Below are positions 12,481 to 25,022 of a stretch of DNA of 64,000 nucleotides, piece after piece. This DNA is from Dasyornis broadbenti. Lineage: Eukaryota > Chordata > Aves > Passeriformes > Dasyornithidae. The position numbers and the translations under genes are program-made. Under the pieces are notes generated by a model. It was not told the origin of the DNA. It worked only from the letters and a program-made list of their open reading frames with translations, and ran no database searches. Position 1 is the first letter of the stretch. Every line of letters starts with the position of its first letter. The stretch is from the NCBI GenBank assembly GCA_013397935.1, contig VZRN01006632.1, positions 411,815-475,814 on the forward strand, read 5' to 3'.

Positions 12481-13190
12481 GACACAATTCCATGGGAGCT
12501 GTTGATGCTCAGAGTTAAACAGCCCTCAGCTGGCTCGTGCACAAGAGCCTTTCACAGGCGGGCCCATCCCCAAAATAACGCCAAGGCATCTTTTCCCAGC
12601 TCCAAGATGCTGCCCCTGCACTGAAGAAAAACCTTGTGAAAAGTGTCACAGCCAAAGCAATATTTTGGCAGAGTTTTCAGCAGCTGACAGGGACCATTCC
12701 AAATGCTGTAACCTCAGTAATACCAGAACACTGCCTGCATTATCTCCCTTAATTAACATCCAAGGATGAAGAGAGTCTTAATAATTTTGGCAAAGTTCTT
12801 TAAGGACTTGAAGTGCACAATGGCACAATTGAATCCTCTTATGACATCTTTGAAATGTGATGTGAATCTTTTTGTGTTCAAAGTGAGGATCTTGACATGT
12901 AAGTTAATTTTATTATGCCTCTCCTGAGGGCAAGGGTTTTTCCTCTGCTCGCAGTTGCAGATTCTGATGCGGGGTAATCGTCTCTCGTCCTCCTCGCTGC
13001 ACTTCAGGCGCTTTCTGTACCAAATCTGTCATGTTCAGCATAATCCTGGTGAAGGAGAATGGGGAGAGGGCAGACAGAAACGATTTAGAGACAATATCTC
13101 TGATAGTCACATTAGAGGTCTGTGCTCTGACTTCTGCGAGTTTCACGATTTTCTAGAATTCCATCAACCAAAAAAAAAAAAAAAAAAAAA

Positions 13191-13228
13191 NNNNNNNNNN
13201 NNNNNNNNNNNNNNNNNNNNNNNNNNNN
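13191..13228. other. Assembly gap (38 N)
   Basis: Thirty-eight N directly after a run of about 21 A. The gap size cannot be trusted. Confidence 0.98.
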
Positions 13229-13706
13229 GAAAATCCCAAACCCAGGTGGGAAATGGTGATGATCCAACACCAGACGATAAAAATCAACATCAATTATCCT
13301 CCAGCACTGGCAGCCCTGGAGTCATGAAAGACATGGAAAAACAATAAGCAGAAAACAAATGTGGCCTCAGGAGTTTGTTCGTAAATTTCCATGGCAATAG
13401 CGCTGCATGTTCCCAAAGCTGGAACAGCCTCAAATCAGATATTAAACCTCAAAATCATCTCTGCTAATGCACCATTTCTATCTGATATAACTATTACCCT
13501 GTAGATAATTTATGTTTTTAGCAGCTTTTCCCCTCCCATCATTAAATATTTAACAGTTCTAATTTAATGAGTTGTTTTGGCTGAGCTCTTTGGGCCATGG
13601 ACTGAACCGTGCAGATGAGAGGAAACTTTATCAGCTCCATATTGAGGAAAGATATTTCGTGTTTCCATCTCCAGTGCCTGTTATCACACAATCCCTTACA
13701 TCCAGA

Positions 13707-13862
13707 TTGCGGCTGCCCCTGGATCCATGGCAGTGTCCAAGGCCAGGCTGGACAGGGCTTGGAGCAGCCTGGGATATTGGAAAGTTCCCTCCCCATGACA
13801 GGGGTGAGACTGGATGGGCTTTAAGGTCCCTTCAACCCAAGCCTTTCCATGAATCTGTGAAT
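13707..13862 (+). mobile_element. CR1 3' fragment
   Basis: Begins cggctgcccctggatccatg and ends tttccatgaatctgtgaatt. Confidence 0.86.
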
Positions 13863-15032
13863 TAAATTTTCCATCTCTTCTGCTGACACTTCCTCCTGAG
13901 TGCACACATCATGAAAGAAAATGTTCCTCCAAATTCCTCCGTAGCAAAACGCGGCCTGTGGCCCATTCTGGGATAATCCTGACCAAAAAAAAGAAAGCCT
14001 GGTTTGGGCGTTTCCCAAAAGGAGTTGACTGAGAGGAAGAAGAATTACATTCTCCACAGGCTCTTTTGAAAAATCTCACCCTTAGAGCATTTGAGGCCCT
14101 CAAACAGCAAATGTGACAGAAGTGGACATTTCCCTGTGGGATGTGAGGCCTCAGGCCTTGGCTGTCTTTCAGCGAGGGTGATTTAATTAATCCAGCCCCG
14201 TTCTGCTGCCGTCAGGATGTTCTGCCTCCAGAGCGGGGCCCTGACACAGCTGCTCCGTGCATGTGCAGGACAACCATTAAAAGATAAGAACTGCAATCCA
14301 AATTTGTATAAAGATTTGAATAGACAGGGGACAAGTTGCATGAAAGGAAGAAAAGCACAATCAGCATTTGTGCTACCATAAAAAAGCAGTCACGGGGTTT
14401 AAATCTTTCCACAGGCTCGGTCATCTGTGGATGTGGCACTTCTGCAAGTTCCCTGATTGACTGGCAGTGAAAATCAGAGCTGAGGACTGGCCTGAGCCTG
14501 CTTTGTGAGGTGGAAAATGAATGTTGGAGTAAAACTTGTCAAATACTTCGGTTACAAGGGAGTAGAACAAATCACTTCTACGTTTCTTCCCATGTACAGA
14601 TAGAAAATCTCTGCAGAGCTGCCTGCAGAAAGGAGGGAGGAAAGATGTCCTTACAAGACTGGACTGGAAAATGAACTGAGGCCTGAAACAGATCTTAGAT
14701 CTCCATGGGAATTTACATTTTATGTTTTAAGACTGAATCTCCAGATCCAAACCTTCAGAATCTGTAACCTGGTAAATGGGATTCTGGCCCTCGCTTGCAG
14801 GAGTCTGTGGATGAATTCAGCACCAAAAGGTCTCAGGTCTAGGACAGCTCTGGACTGTGCCCTGAGCTGGGTGTCCATGTGACCACAAATGTCCCATGAG
14901 CTCAGCACTGGGAACACCCCCATGGCGACTGCCCAGCAAACCCCAGCCCTGGGTGGGGACAGAGGGACGGACAAACCCCTGGGGACAGCCAGGGGTGAGG
15001 AGGAGAAACCCCACCATGGTCAGCACATGACA

Positions 15033-15080
15033 GCTTCCTGCAGGGAAGAGCTCTTCCTGCTCTTCCTGCAGGGAAGAGCT
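15033..15080. repeat. Short direct duplication with hairpin potential
   Basis: cttcctgcagggaagagct occurs at 15033 and again at 15062. Because the unit carries CTTCC and GGAAG ends, the pair can also fold (agctcttcc with ggaagagct). Confidence 0.7.
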
Positions 15081-16084
15081 CAGGGTGGTGCCCACCCTCC
15101 TCAGGCAGAGCCTGGAAGGAGAACAAGGAATTCTGCATTTTTGTTATCTTAAGGGAGAAGAACATATTCTGCATTTTGTTATCTTAGGGTTGAGGTCTCA
15201 GGAAGATCTGTCCCTTTTCCCTTGGAGAATAATTCCCAGCTCTGCTTTGGATTTGGGGGTAGCCAGGTACAGATCAAGGGTATCTCTGAGCATCTGTCTT
15301 TGGCTCGGCTGAATCAGGAATATCAGAGCCTCATCTTGCTGAGCAAAACTTTCTATTATAGGCAGGAGTGTTATTAAGGGAATGTTCACCTCCTGATACG
15401 CCCAAGGGAATGAAACACCTCTCTCACCTCTCTTACATCTCAGCAGCCCCACAGGCTGAAGAGATGCAGGAATTTTGCTGCCCTTGGGAACAATCCTTCC
15501 CTGAGAACAAAACCCAACAAACTGTAATTTGGCAGCCAATGTCATCTCCAGCATAATCAAGTATTGACTTAATTAGAAACCCTTTTAAGTGATGCACTGG
15601 GAGAAAAACACATTTTTTTTTTCAAAGTATTCCTCATTTGTAATTATTATTTCACTTGTGAATCTTCCACACTCCATTGAAAATGCCATATGGAAAACAA
15701 ATTAGTTTGCTACAGTGACTAATGTTTATTGCCACTGCTGCTCTGAAGTTTTGGGCCAAGTTTTTAAATCATCTGTCCTTTCTCTGGCAAAACTGCTGGA
15801 GAAATTGGTGTGGAGAGAAGCAGGAGCGAGACTCTAGGGAACAGCAGCGCATCCCACCTGGGCACTGAGGGTAATCCAGGAATTTCATCGCAGGCAGTTC
15901 TTTATTTCAGCAGCTGCCTAAAAATCTTGGACGTGCTAAATAGGAGAGAACTGAAACGCTGCTGCTTTCACCGAGAGAGGGAGGATATTCCCGGGGTGCT
16001 GGTTTTGAAAGGTTTTTATGAGCTGCATGAGGCATTTGAACCGTTCTTTAGCTCAGCCTCTCCATTTTGAGTAATACAATGGAT

Positions 16085-16222
16085 GGGATAGCGATAGGGA
16101 TAGGGATAGGGATAGGGATAGGATAGGATAGGATAGGATAGGATAGGATAGGATAGGATAGGATAGGATAGGATAGAATGGAATGGAATGGAATGGAATG
16201 GAATGGAATGGAATGGAATGGA
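16085..16222 (+). repeat. Composite GATAGG / GGATA / GAATG array
   Basis: Three blocks without a break: hexamer GATAGG units (about 16093-16120), eleven GGATA pentamers (16121-16175), then nine GAATG pentamers (16176-16220). The units are nearly perfect within each block. Confidence 0.95.
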
Positions 16223-18151
16223 GTTAATTTTGCTTGTACTGCACCTGTCATTCCAGGCTCACAGATTTCCCCTTCACTTGGCTCTTACCTGCTCCTCCAG
16301 GATAACACCAGCTGCTTTTCCCCCTCACATTCTTCTTCCACTTAATTGAAGTGTAGGCATTGTTTTTACAGAGTAGTGACTTCCAGGATTATCCTGCTTC
16401 CCTTTTTTTTTGAAGTTTGGCCACAAGCTGGATTCTCTCCCACCTTCTGCTGCATTTTCCATGCGCTCTGTCCTGTTTCCAAACAGTCAGGAGTACAAGA
16501 AGCTCCTGTGTTGGGAATATCTGGCCTTACACTGCTCACCCACTCAGGTGGAAGTCACTGGCTTTCCTCCCAGCCATGTCCAGGTTATTGCAACAACCAC
16601 AAAAGATGGGATTTCACTTTTCCTTTCAAATTCTTCCCATGGAGTTGGAAGGCACCATCTGGATCTGAGTGTGCAAAGCCGGCAAGTGTTTTTTTGGCTC
16701 CTGTGCTCCGGGAATTTAATGGAAGTTCTGATCAAAGTTTCCATGGCAGAGTCCTGCATGAGCAAGCTCCGTTCCTAATGGCCATATGGAATTCCCACCG
16801 GAGAGGTGGCATCTGGAGGATGCCAATAGGATGTGTATTAATAAAAATGAGGATTGGGAACATGGATGAGAGAGAAGGGAGAAGCGAAACCCTTCGTCAT
16901 CCAAAGACAGGAGCACAAAGTCTTGGAGAGTGTGGGAGTTGCTTGGGACTAAGGACTCCAGGGTTTGGACTGTTTGGATCATTATTAGGTATTATTTATT
17001 AATAATAACGTATTAATCACTGCTTGGAGGACAGGACAGTTGGCAGCAGTGACTCTATTAGCCAAAATTATGAGTGTTTCAAAACACCATCTGTTGCTGG
17101 TTACCTCGAAGCCACGAAAATAGAAACCCAATTTACATCCTGGACTCTGCTGAGGACGCACTGCTGGGCACAGGCTCCGTGATTGAAAAGGAAATTGCTT
17201 CTCACTGTTCCCATTCGTGTCTGCCTGGGCCTCCTGCCTCCCTCTTCCAACGGATTCCGATGCTCTTGTCAGCTTCTGCATCTCTGCAGCGTGGAATCAT
17301 TTATTTACAAACCCTAGATAGGAATATAGGACAAAAATCTTCCCAATTATCACAGGTGATCACATCACATGGAGGGAAAAGCACTCTGCTGCTGTTATGT
17401 CCGAAATCTTTGGAATGACAGGAAATACATAAATTTAAGTTTCCCATTCAGGACTAAAATCCTGCATTCGAAACATATAGGGCACAACACACGGCTTTTA
17501 ACAGGAAACACTGTTAATGTGGCAAAGTAAAGCACTTGAAAATTAGGGAATGCCAGATTGATTGTTGCCATGGAGAAGTCCTTGAGAGCATTAATCACTG
17601 CCTGGAGAGCTGGGAATGAAGAGTGTGTGGAAAATAAAAGTGTGGGGCTACACACGGGCCCAGGATGGGGAATCAAACCCATGGCTGCTCCTCAGACCCA
17701 CCCCGTTATCCTGGGCATGGAAGGGATGTGTCCTGCAGGCGGAATCCCTGTGGGATCAGGTGTTTAGCATTCCACAGGCACAGCAAGGGGTCAGCAAATG
17801 GTCCCCTGTAGGCTCAGAGACCTTGTGGAGCCCAGCATGGAGCTGGGAATAAACCCGGAGCAGGGATGGGATCGGGGTGGGCATCCCACCAGCTCTCCAG
17901 GGTGCATCTTCCCGGAGTGTAAACCCTGAGGAACTCCCAGCTCTGCCAGGGGTTCTGTGATCTCAAGCCAGACGCCCCCCTGCTCTGTGCCTCCCTTTTT
18001 GTACCTCTAGAATAGCGAGGATGGGGCTTAACTTTCCAAATGCCTTTGTGAGCAAAATGTTAGCAATATCAATTATTGATTTATATATTATGTATTATAT
18101 GGGTGCATTTCTTAATGTAAATTAAAACTCTTGGAAAATATAATCATACAA

Positions 18152-18620
18152 ACACAGAATGGTTTGGGCGGCAAGGGATCTTAAAGCCCATCCGGTCCCA
18201 CGACTTGCACTGTCCCAGGCTGCTCCCGGCCCGGTCCAGCCTGGCCTTGGGCACTGCCAGGGATCCAGGGGCAGCCACAGCTGCTCTGGCAATTCCATGC
18301 CAGGGCCTCCCCACCCTCCCAGGCAGCAATTCCTTCCCAAGATCCCATCCATCCCTGCCCTCTGGCACTGGGAAGCCATTCCCTGGCTCCTGTCCCTCCA
18401 TGCCTTGGCCCCAGTCCCTCTCCAGCTCTCCTGGAGCCCCTTCAGGCCCTGCCAGGGACTCTGAGCTCTCCCTGGAGCCTTCCCTTCTCCAGGGGAACAT
18501 TCCCAGCTCTCCCAGCCCTTGGAGCATCTCTGTGGCCTCCTCTGGACTTGCTCCAACAGATCCACATCTTTCCTGTGCAAGAGGCCCCAGACCTGGACAC
18601 AGCTCTGCAGGTGGGGTCCC
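18152..18620 (-). mobile_element. CR1 3' fragment, long, minus strand
   Basis: Runs from the inverted 3' end (cacagaatggtttgggcggc) through the inverted core (ccagggatccaggggcagcc) to the more 5' part agctctgcaggtggggtccc. About 470 bp; belongs to the homogeneous group. Confidence 0.92.
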
Positions 18621-19601
18621 ATAATTGCATTTGGTGTGTCTGTCTTTGTTTCCCTCTCCCTGCTTTGTTACTTCTCTCCCATTCCAGTTGATTAAAAAAG
18701 CTCCGTCTCTCTCACTGCCCTTTCATATGAGCATTGGCTGCCCTTTACTCACCACTCAGCTTTAATATTCCCAAATTTTATTAACCAGTTATTTACAAAC
18801 TGCCAAATCAAACAGATTAGCGAGCAAGACTCAAAACAAGACAAAAGATCCTGTGTTAGTCTCTGACTGAGTAAATAATCTGCTTGGGTCATGTATAATT
18901 GATGAGTTTGCTGTTTCACCACTCCTGATCATCCTGGCAAACAACACACAACTCTGGCTTTTGCTTGCATTGCCTCAGTTGCACACACAAGCAGCTGACT
19001 GCATGATTTCTTCCAGAAAGGAAAAGTGCAAATTTCACAGAAAAAAAACTCTGGAGAAGCTGGCGACCTCCCCACACAAACCTGAGAGCACTGGGGTGTG
19101 TGAGTGGAACATCAGAGATAAAATCCTCGCCCGAAAGGGGATCTAACATCTGCAGAAACATGGCACGATCCAGCTTTCCCCAGTGCATGGCCACAACAGC
19201 TGCTGGGGACAGAAATATCCAGTTTAGGTGGGTTTATTGTGTCTCAATAGGAATCTGATTAGGAAATTAAGTCAGGAATAGGCTTATTTTGATCTGTTGA
19301 GGTACCAGCAAAGGCAAGAGGTCCTTGTCAAGGCTGTGCCAAAGGAAAGGATTATCAAAGTTCTTTTCATTTTCATTCCCATAATCCTTTGTTATGCTCT
19401 TTTTCCAGTTTAAGATCATCATGGAAAGGCCATTGTTCCCTGTTCCCCCCCCAAGAGTGAGGCAAACTCAGCCACAGAGCAGAGATTCTGTCCAGCTCAC
19501 ACTGAAGGCTCTGGCCTCGGTGCAAGGAATTGTCCTGGACAAAAATGGGTGTGACAGGGAGCTTTGAGGTGTCTGAGGCCCAGCCAGCTCCCATTTCTGG
19601 G

Positions 19602-19800
19602 AACCACAGAATCCCAGGATGGTTTGGGTTGGAAAAGGACCTCAAAGCCCAACCCCTGAACAGCTCCACTGTCCCAGGCTGCTCCAAGCCCTGTCCAGCC
19701 TGGCCTTGGACACTGCCAGGGATCCAGGGGCAGCCACAGCTGCTCTGGGCATCCTGTGCCAGTGTCACCACCTTCACAGGGAAGAATTTCTTCCTAAAAT
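19602..19800 (-). mobile_element. CR1 3' fragment, minus strand
   Basis: aaccacagaatcccaggatg, ggtttgggttggaaaaggac, the inverted core, then gggaagaatttcttccta. Confidence 0.88.
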
Positions 19801-21059
19801 CACAATTTTAGCATAGACTGAGGTTTCTGACACCAGCAGGACCGGAAAATTCCCCTAATTCCCCTGCTGTCTCCACAGGATGTCCCCAGTCCAACGGGAG
19901 CACACACCTGACTTCTCAAAGCAGCTCCAGACTCTGTTCCTTGTCTTGACCTGCACATATGCATGATATACAGATTCATTGATGATTATTAAATCCTCAG
20001 TAGCTACAGGAACAGGATTTTCAGCACCAAAGGAAGTCATCAGACAATCCACTTTGCCCTCCTGCCAACACTCCTGAAGGAGGCCCTGCTCCAGGCACCC
20101 AGGGAGGACACAGAGGATTTATTTTTCCTTCAGAAACAGGAAAATTTTGTCCCAAATCCTTGCAGATCTGTCTCATAAATTGAATTTCTCCTCCCATAAC
20201 ACCCATCTTCTGTTACACTTCCTTCTGTGAGACTGAAAAGCTCCAATATTTTCTCCTTGTGGAAGTGTTTAAGCTCTGTAATAAAATAACCCATCAGTCA
20301 TCTTTTAGTCAAGGCAGAAGCACCGAACTCCTGACTCACTGTCAAGCTTTATTTCAACCACTGAATTGTTCCCGGACTCGTATCCACACCTCACCCACCT
20401 CTGGAGCACATTTTTGGGGCAGAATGTCGTTCCTGGTGTCGCTCAGGCTGCATTCCGAGGGGAATTCTCCTCCTTCAATTAGTTACCGTTCTCCCGAATT
20501 GTTTAATCTCCCCTTTAATTATTATGGCACTTTAACAACAGAGCTGTCAGCCTGTTGGAAAATTTACTACTGGAAAAGCAAACAGTGCCAATGGAGTAAC
20601 CTGGATGGCAAATAGAGATTTCTCCCTGCTGGTTCCCACAGACTGTGTCTTGTTTAAAGCTCCTATAATGAGCTGAAGGAAATACAGGCACATTTCAATT
20701 AAAGAGCCACGATTTCCCTGGGGAAAGCTCTCCAAGAAAACTGTGTAAAGAAACAACCTGACTGCTCTCCATTTTGAGTTTGGATGCACGGAATTGAGGT
20801 CTCTTGAAGAATAAAGAATTGCATTGGGCAATGTGGAGCAAAGTGATGTTGATCCATTTTCCTCTAATAAAGTTTGGGCAACTGGAATTAACCAAGGGTT
20901 TAACTTTCCCCCAAAGATCGACCCTAAGACTGAGGCTTGAATTTCCCTGTGGAAGTGGAGGGGTTTCAATGAATGAATATCCAGGACAGCTAAGAATTGC
21001 TTTTTCTTTTAAACAGTAAACTACCAAAAATGGCAGGATTTTGCACAAATCCTGCTCAC

Positions 21060-21160
21060 TTTTTAAGCTGTATCCTACACATTTTTAAAGTTGCATCCTA
21101 CACCATCCCGCACCATTTTTAAAGCTGCATCCTACACAATTTTTAAGTTTCCTACTTAGT
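21060..21160 (+). repeat. Imperfect minisatellite, ~24-34 bp unit
   Basis: Three to four units of the form tttttaaagctgcatcctacac with variable spacers (copies near 21061, 21082, 21116 and a decayed one near 21140). Confidence 0.75.
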
Positions 21161-23224
21161 TTTTCCTTTATGTTAAGGCAAAAATTTATGTTTTTCCTAC
21201 ACAATGTTGGATAATCTGTTGGACAGGCTGGACAAGCTGCATTACAGAAAAAACCCCATATTCTTTAGCAACAGCAGAGGTGATGTCCCAACATGGGATG
21301 ACTCCTCTCACATCTCCTGGAAGGACTGGGAGTTGGATTCAGGACAAGAGCAGCATGGAAGTAGAAGGATCCCCTCATCTACTAATAAATATAGAGACAA
21401 GGCACGGAAAATTCAATTACAGGAGGGTTAAGACAGTCAGTATTTGTTTTCAAGCAAGTATTTATATCCTGATTTTTTTCAGACTCCCTTTTCCTCTCTT
21501 ACTGGGGACAGTAAAGGCTTCCCCATCCTCTGTGAACTCGTCATTTCTCATTTTTCCTTTCTCTTCTTCCCCTCCTGTGCCTGTTTCTTGGTGGCCAGAC
21601 CACCCCCACGCTGAGCCAGATTTCCTCAGCAACCTCCCCTTGGACTCCCAGTCCTTCCCAGTGACTCTTCCATGTTTCCACGGTGCTCAGCACAACCACG
21701 CTGCTGTTTCCCATTTTCTCACAGTGCAGACCATGCCTGGCCTTCCTGGGTACGGAGAAAGCACAAAAAATAAACACAAATATCTGATCATGTCTTTCAG
21801 AGAGGAATTCTGCAGTTCAGCCCCCCCCAAAAAAACCGAGGGAAGGAGGGAGGCGTTTAATGCTGCGGTGAAAGAAGTGAATATTAACTGAGATAACTTC
21901 AAATCTCTCTCTCTGTTCAGACAGAGCAGAAAGGACAGATCATGATCAAAACCCTGATTGTGAAAGCGCAGCTCCCAGGCCTCGTGACTCAACACCAGGA
22001 GCGAGGCCAGAGACTCTCAATGCAAGTCCTGAGTCCTTGATGCTCCCTGCAGGAGGCTCTGGGATGTGTCCTGGATGATGCTCCAGCCCAGCCAAGTTCT
22101 CTGATGAAAAACTCGGCAGGGGGCAGAGCCTGGTGAAGGTCAGGGAACATTTCAGCTGACATTGATGTTAAACATGAAATCCTCCTGCTTTTGTGCCGGA
22201 GCAGCTGGAGCCCAGCTCCGAGCACAGCCCTGCCCTCCTGGATTCACCCAGGCACAGGAGACCACACCTGACACGCAATCCCTGTCTCAGGGATCCCCTG
22301 AAGCCATGGACCTCCTTGGATCTCCACCTGGAAGTTCATTTGGGAATGCCCTTTCTGTCTGTTAATGAGTTCTGGAAAAAAATCCAATATGCAAAGTGCT
22401 CTGTATGAGCACAACAGACTTAATTTATATTGGATTTGTATCAAGGAATGGATGAGGAATAATCCCTGAAGGTAGTTCAGGTTTTGGGTGCTGGAACGAA
22501 GCTCGATTTAAGACTAGGGGACCTTTATCTGTGCTTGGGAATGCCAGGATTATTCACACAGTCAGTGCTTGGAATGGATCAAATCAGGTCCTCGTTTTTC
22601 AGTCACTCATTCAGTAATTAGGCCTGAGTTCATCAGCTGAAGAGAAAAACCAGATAAGAAACATTTGGGAAAGAATTTTTATTGCTCCGAAGATTTAATA
22701 TTCAGACATTATAGACTTGAGTAAATTCTAATTGTGTTTCTAACTCTACATTTAATAAATGGACCATGGAAAAGGAAAAAAAAAAAAAAAGAAAAGGCTG
22801 AGAGCAGTGGGAGGAAAAAACAGGAAATGAGACCATGAATCAAATGTGGTCTTGGAGATGACAGTCGGGCTGGCTACAAATCCCACAGCTCACTTGCTGC
22901 TGATGGGAACCACACCAGTCAGATAAAAGGATATCAACATAAATAATCACAGATTAATGGGACATTATGTTAATATATTACCCTTTGAAGTCCATAGGTA
23001 AATCTGAGGGTCCTGCATGTCAGACATCAAGCACTGAACTCACCTTTCCCGTTTTTCTTTTTTCCTCAGAAGAAGAATAATTCCTGATTGATCAGAGCGT
23101 GAACCTGACAGGTACTGAAATGGTGCCAACGGCAGCGACAGCAGCAGGGCCTGGCACAGCAGGGGTGGGTGCCAAGGTCCTGCACAGGGCTCAGGGCAAT
23201 GCAAGCACAAAGCCAGGCTGGGGG

Positions 23225-23847
23225 AGAGTGGATGGAGAGCAGCCCTGGGAGAGAGCCCTGTGGTGAGAGCTGGACCTGCCCTGGCCATGGGACCCAGAGC
23301 CCCCCGTAGGCAGCAGGAAGGGGAGGATCCTGTCCCTCTCAGGTGAGACCCCACCTGCAGAGCTGCCCCAGCCCTGGGGACACAGCACGAGGACCTGGAG
23401 CTGCTGGAGAGAGTCCAGAGGAGGCCCCGGAGCTGCTTCAGGGATGGAGCCCCTCTGGATCCAGGCTGGGAGAGCTGGGAATGTTCCCCTGGAGAAGGGA
23501 AGGCTCCAGGGAGAGCTCAGAGCCCCTGGCAGGGCCTGAAGGGGCTCCAGGAGAGCTGGAGAGGGACTGGGGCCAAGGCATGGAGGGACAGGACACAGGG
23601 AATGGCTTCCCAGTGCCAGAGGGCAGGGATGGATGGGATCTTGGGAAGGAATTGCTGCCTGGGAGGGTGGGGAGGCCCTGGCATGGAATTGCCAGAGCAG
23701 CTGTGGCTGCCCCTGGATCCCTGGCAGTGCCCAAGGCCAGGCTGGACAGGGCCTGGAGCAGCCTGGGACAGGGGAAGGTGTCCCTGTCATGGCAGGGGTC
23801 GCACTGGATGGGCTTTAAGATCCTTCCAACCCAAACCATTCCTGACT
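23225..23847 (+). mobile_element. CR1 fragment, longest in the window
   Basis: About 620 bp, from ggatggagagcagccctggg through gtgagaccccacctgcagag, the gcccctggatccctgg core and the caacccaaaccattcct end. Everything from about 23470 on is near-identical to the copies at 221, 18152 and 53715, so this is a good reference copy for the group. Confidence 0.92.
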
Positions 23848-24473
23848 GTCTGCATGCACTGAACACAAATGATTCACTCATGCAATCTCATCATTTCCAG
23901 CAGAAGGCTCCAGGAAAGAGCCATTTCCATGCTGTGAGAACCTGCAGCCTTCCCTGTAACATTCACTGCTGCTGAGGAGGAGCCGAGGAACAATCCCAGC
24001 CCTTCCAGGCCGAACATACCATGGAGCAGATGACCACCAAGGGATAACTGGCAGTCACAGGGTGGAACGTGCTCAGCGTGACAGTGACTGAGCAGGACGA
24101 TCCTCCACAGAATAAAACCCGGCAGCAGGCGTGCAATGAGCCATTACAGCCTCACCTATCCAGGGTTTCCATGGCGTTTTGAAATTCCTCAGACAAGAGC
24201 CTGAAATTTAATAGTAAGTTGTTCCTGGGCTCATTAGGATTTATTTGGGAATGCCTGGCACTGCTGTCCTTCAATCTTGTTCGAGTACATCAGGAAAATT
24301 GAGTATTGAGTGATAGAAGAAATTTTTCTACCGCAAAGGAATATGTTCAGCCAAGGACAAACAGGATTGGACAAGAGTCTGTGTTTTAACAAAGAGTCAG
24401 GTATTTATAATCTGGCTATAAAAATGGAAAATGTGAAAAAGCACATGGCATTGTGAAAGGTGAATGTCTTTAA

Positions 24474-24524
24474 CATAATAATAATAATAATAACGATAAC
24501 AATAACAATAATAACAATAATAGG
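24474..24524 (+). repeat. AAT/AAC trinucleotide array
   Basis: aataataataataataataa followed by cgataacaataac units, directly against the 5' end of the next CR1 copy. Confidence 0.9.
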
Positions 24525-24525
24525 C

Positions 24526-25022
24526 TGGAGGCCCACCTCAATTCCTGTGTTCAATTTTAGGACCCTCAGGAGAAGAAGGACCTTGAGGGGCTGGAGCTGG
24601 GAAGGGAATGGAGCTGGGAATGGTCTGGAGCCCCAGGAGCGGCTGAGGGAGCTGGGAAAGGGCTCAGGCTGGAGCAAAGGGGGATCAGGGGGAACCTTGT
24701 GGCTCTGCACAGCTCCTGACAGGAGGGGGCAGCCGGGGGGGTCGGGCTCTGCTGCCAGGGAACAGGGACAGGAGGAGAGGGAACGGCCTCAGGTGGGCCA
24801 GGGGAGGCTCAGGGTGGATATTGGGGAAATTCTTTCATGGAAAGGACTGTCCAGTCCTGGAATTGTGGAGTCCCCATCCCTGGAGGGATTTCAAAATCCC
24901 TCTGTGGATGTGGCACTTGGGGACAGGGGCAGTGCTGGCCTTGGCAGTGCTGGGAATGGTTGGACTCAATGGTCTCTGAGGACTTTTCCAACAGAAATGA
25001 TTCAACGATTCTGTGATTCTCC
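24526..25022 (+). mobile_element. CR1 fragment, second subtype
   Basis: Begins ggctggaggcccacctcaat, includes gagcggctgagggagctggg and gacaggagggggcagcc, and ends ttctgtgattct. It shares long blocks with the minus-strand copy at 26853. Confidence 0.9.

Noticed and set aside
16346..17002. Plus-strand open frame of 218 codons
   Set aside because: No domain, repeats or family resemblance; other frames overlap it; no convincing splice or promoter context.
18122..18622. Minus-strand open frame of 166 codons
   Set aside because: CR1 sequence in sense orientation of the element, from its untranslated 3' part; not a host gene and not reverse transcriptase.
21280..21891. Plus-strand open frame of 203 codons
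   Set aside because: Low-complexity, hydrophobic and Pro/Ser-rich from pyrimidine-rich DNA; nothing recognised.
23343..23975. Plus-strand open frame of 210 codons
   Set aside because: It is entirely the CR1 3' region read in one frame; the same Trp/Gly/Pro-rich peptide appears at every CR1 copy.
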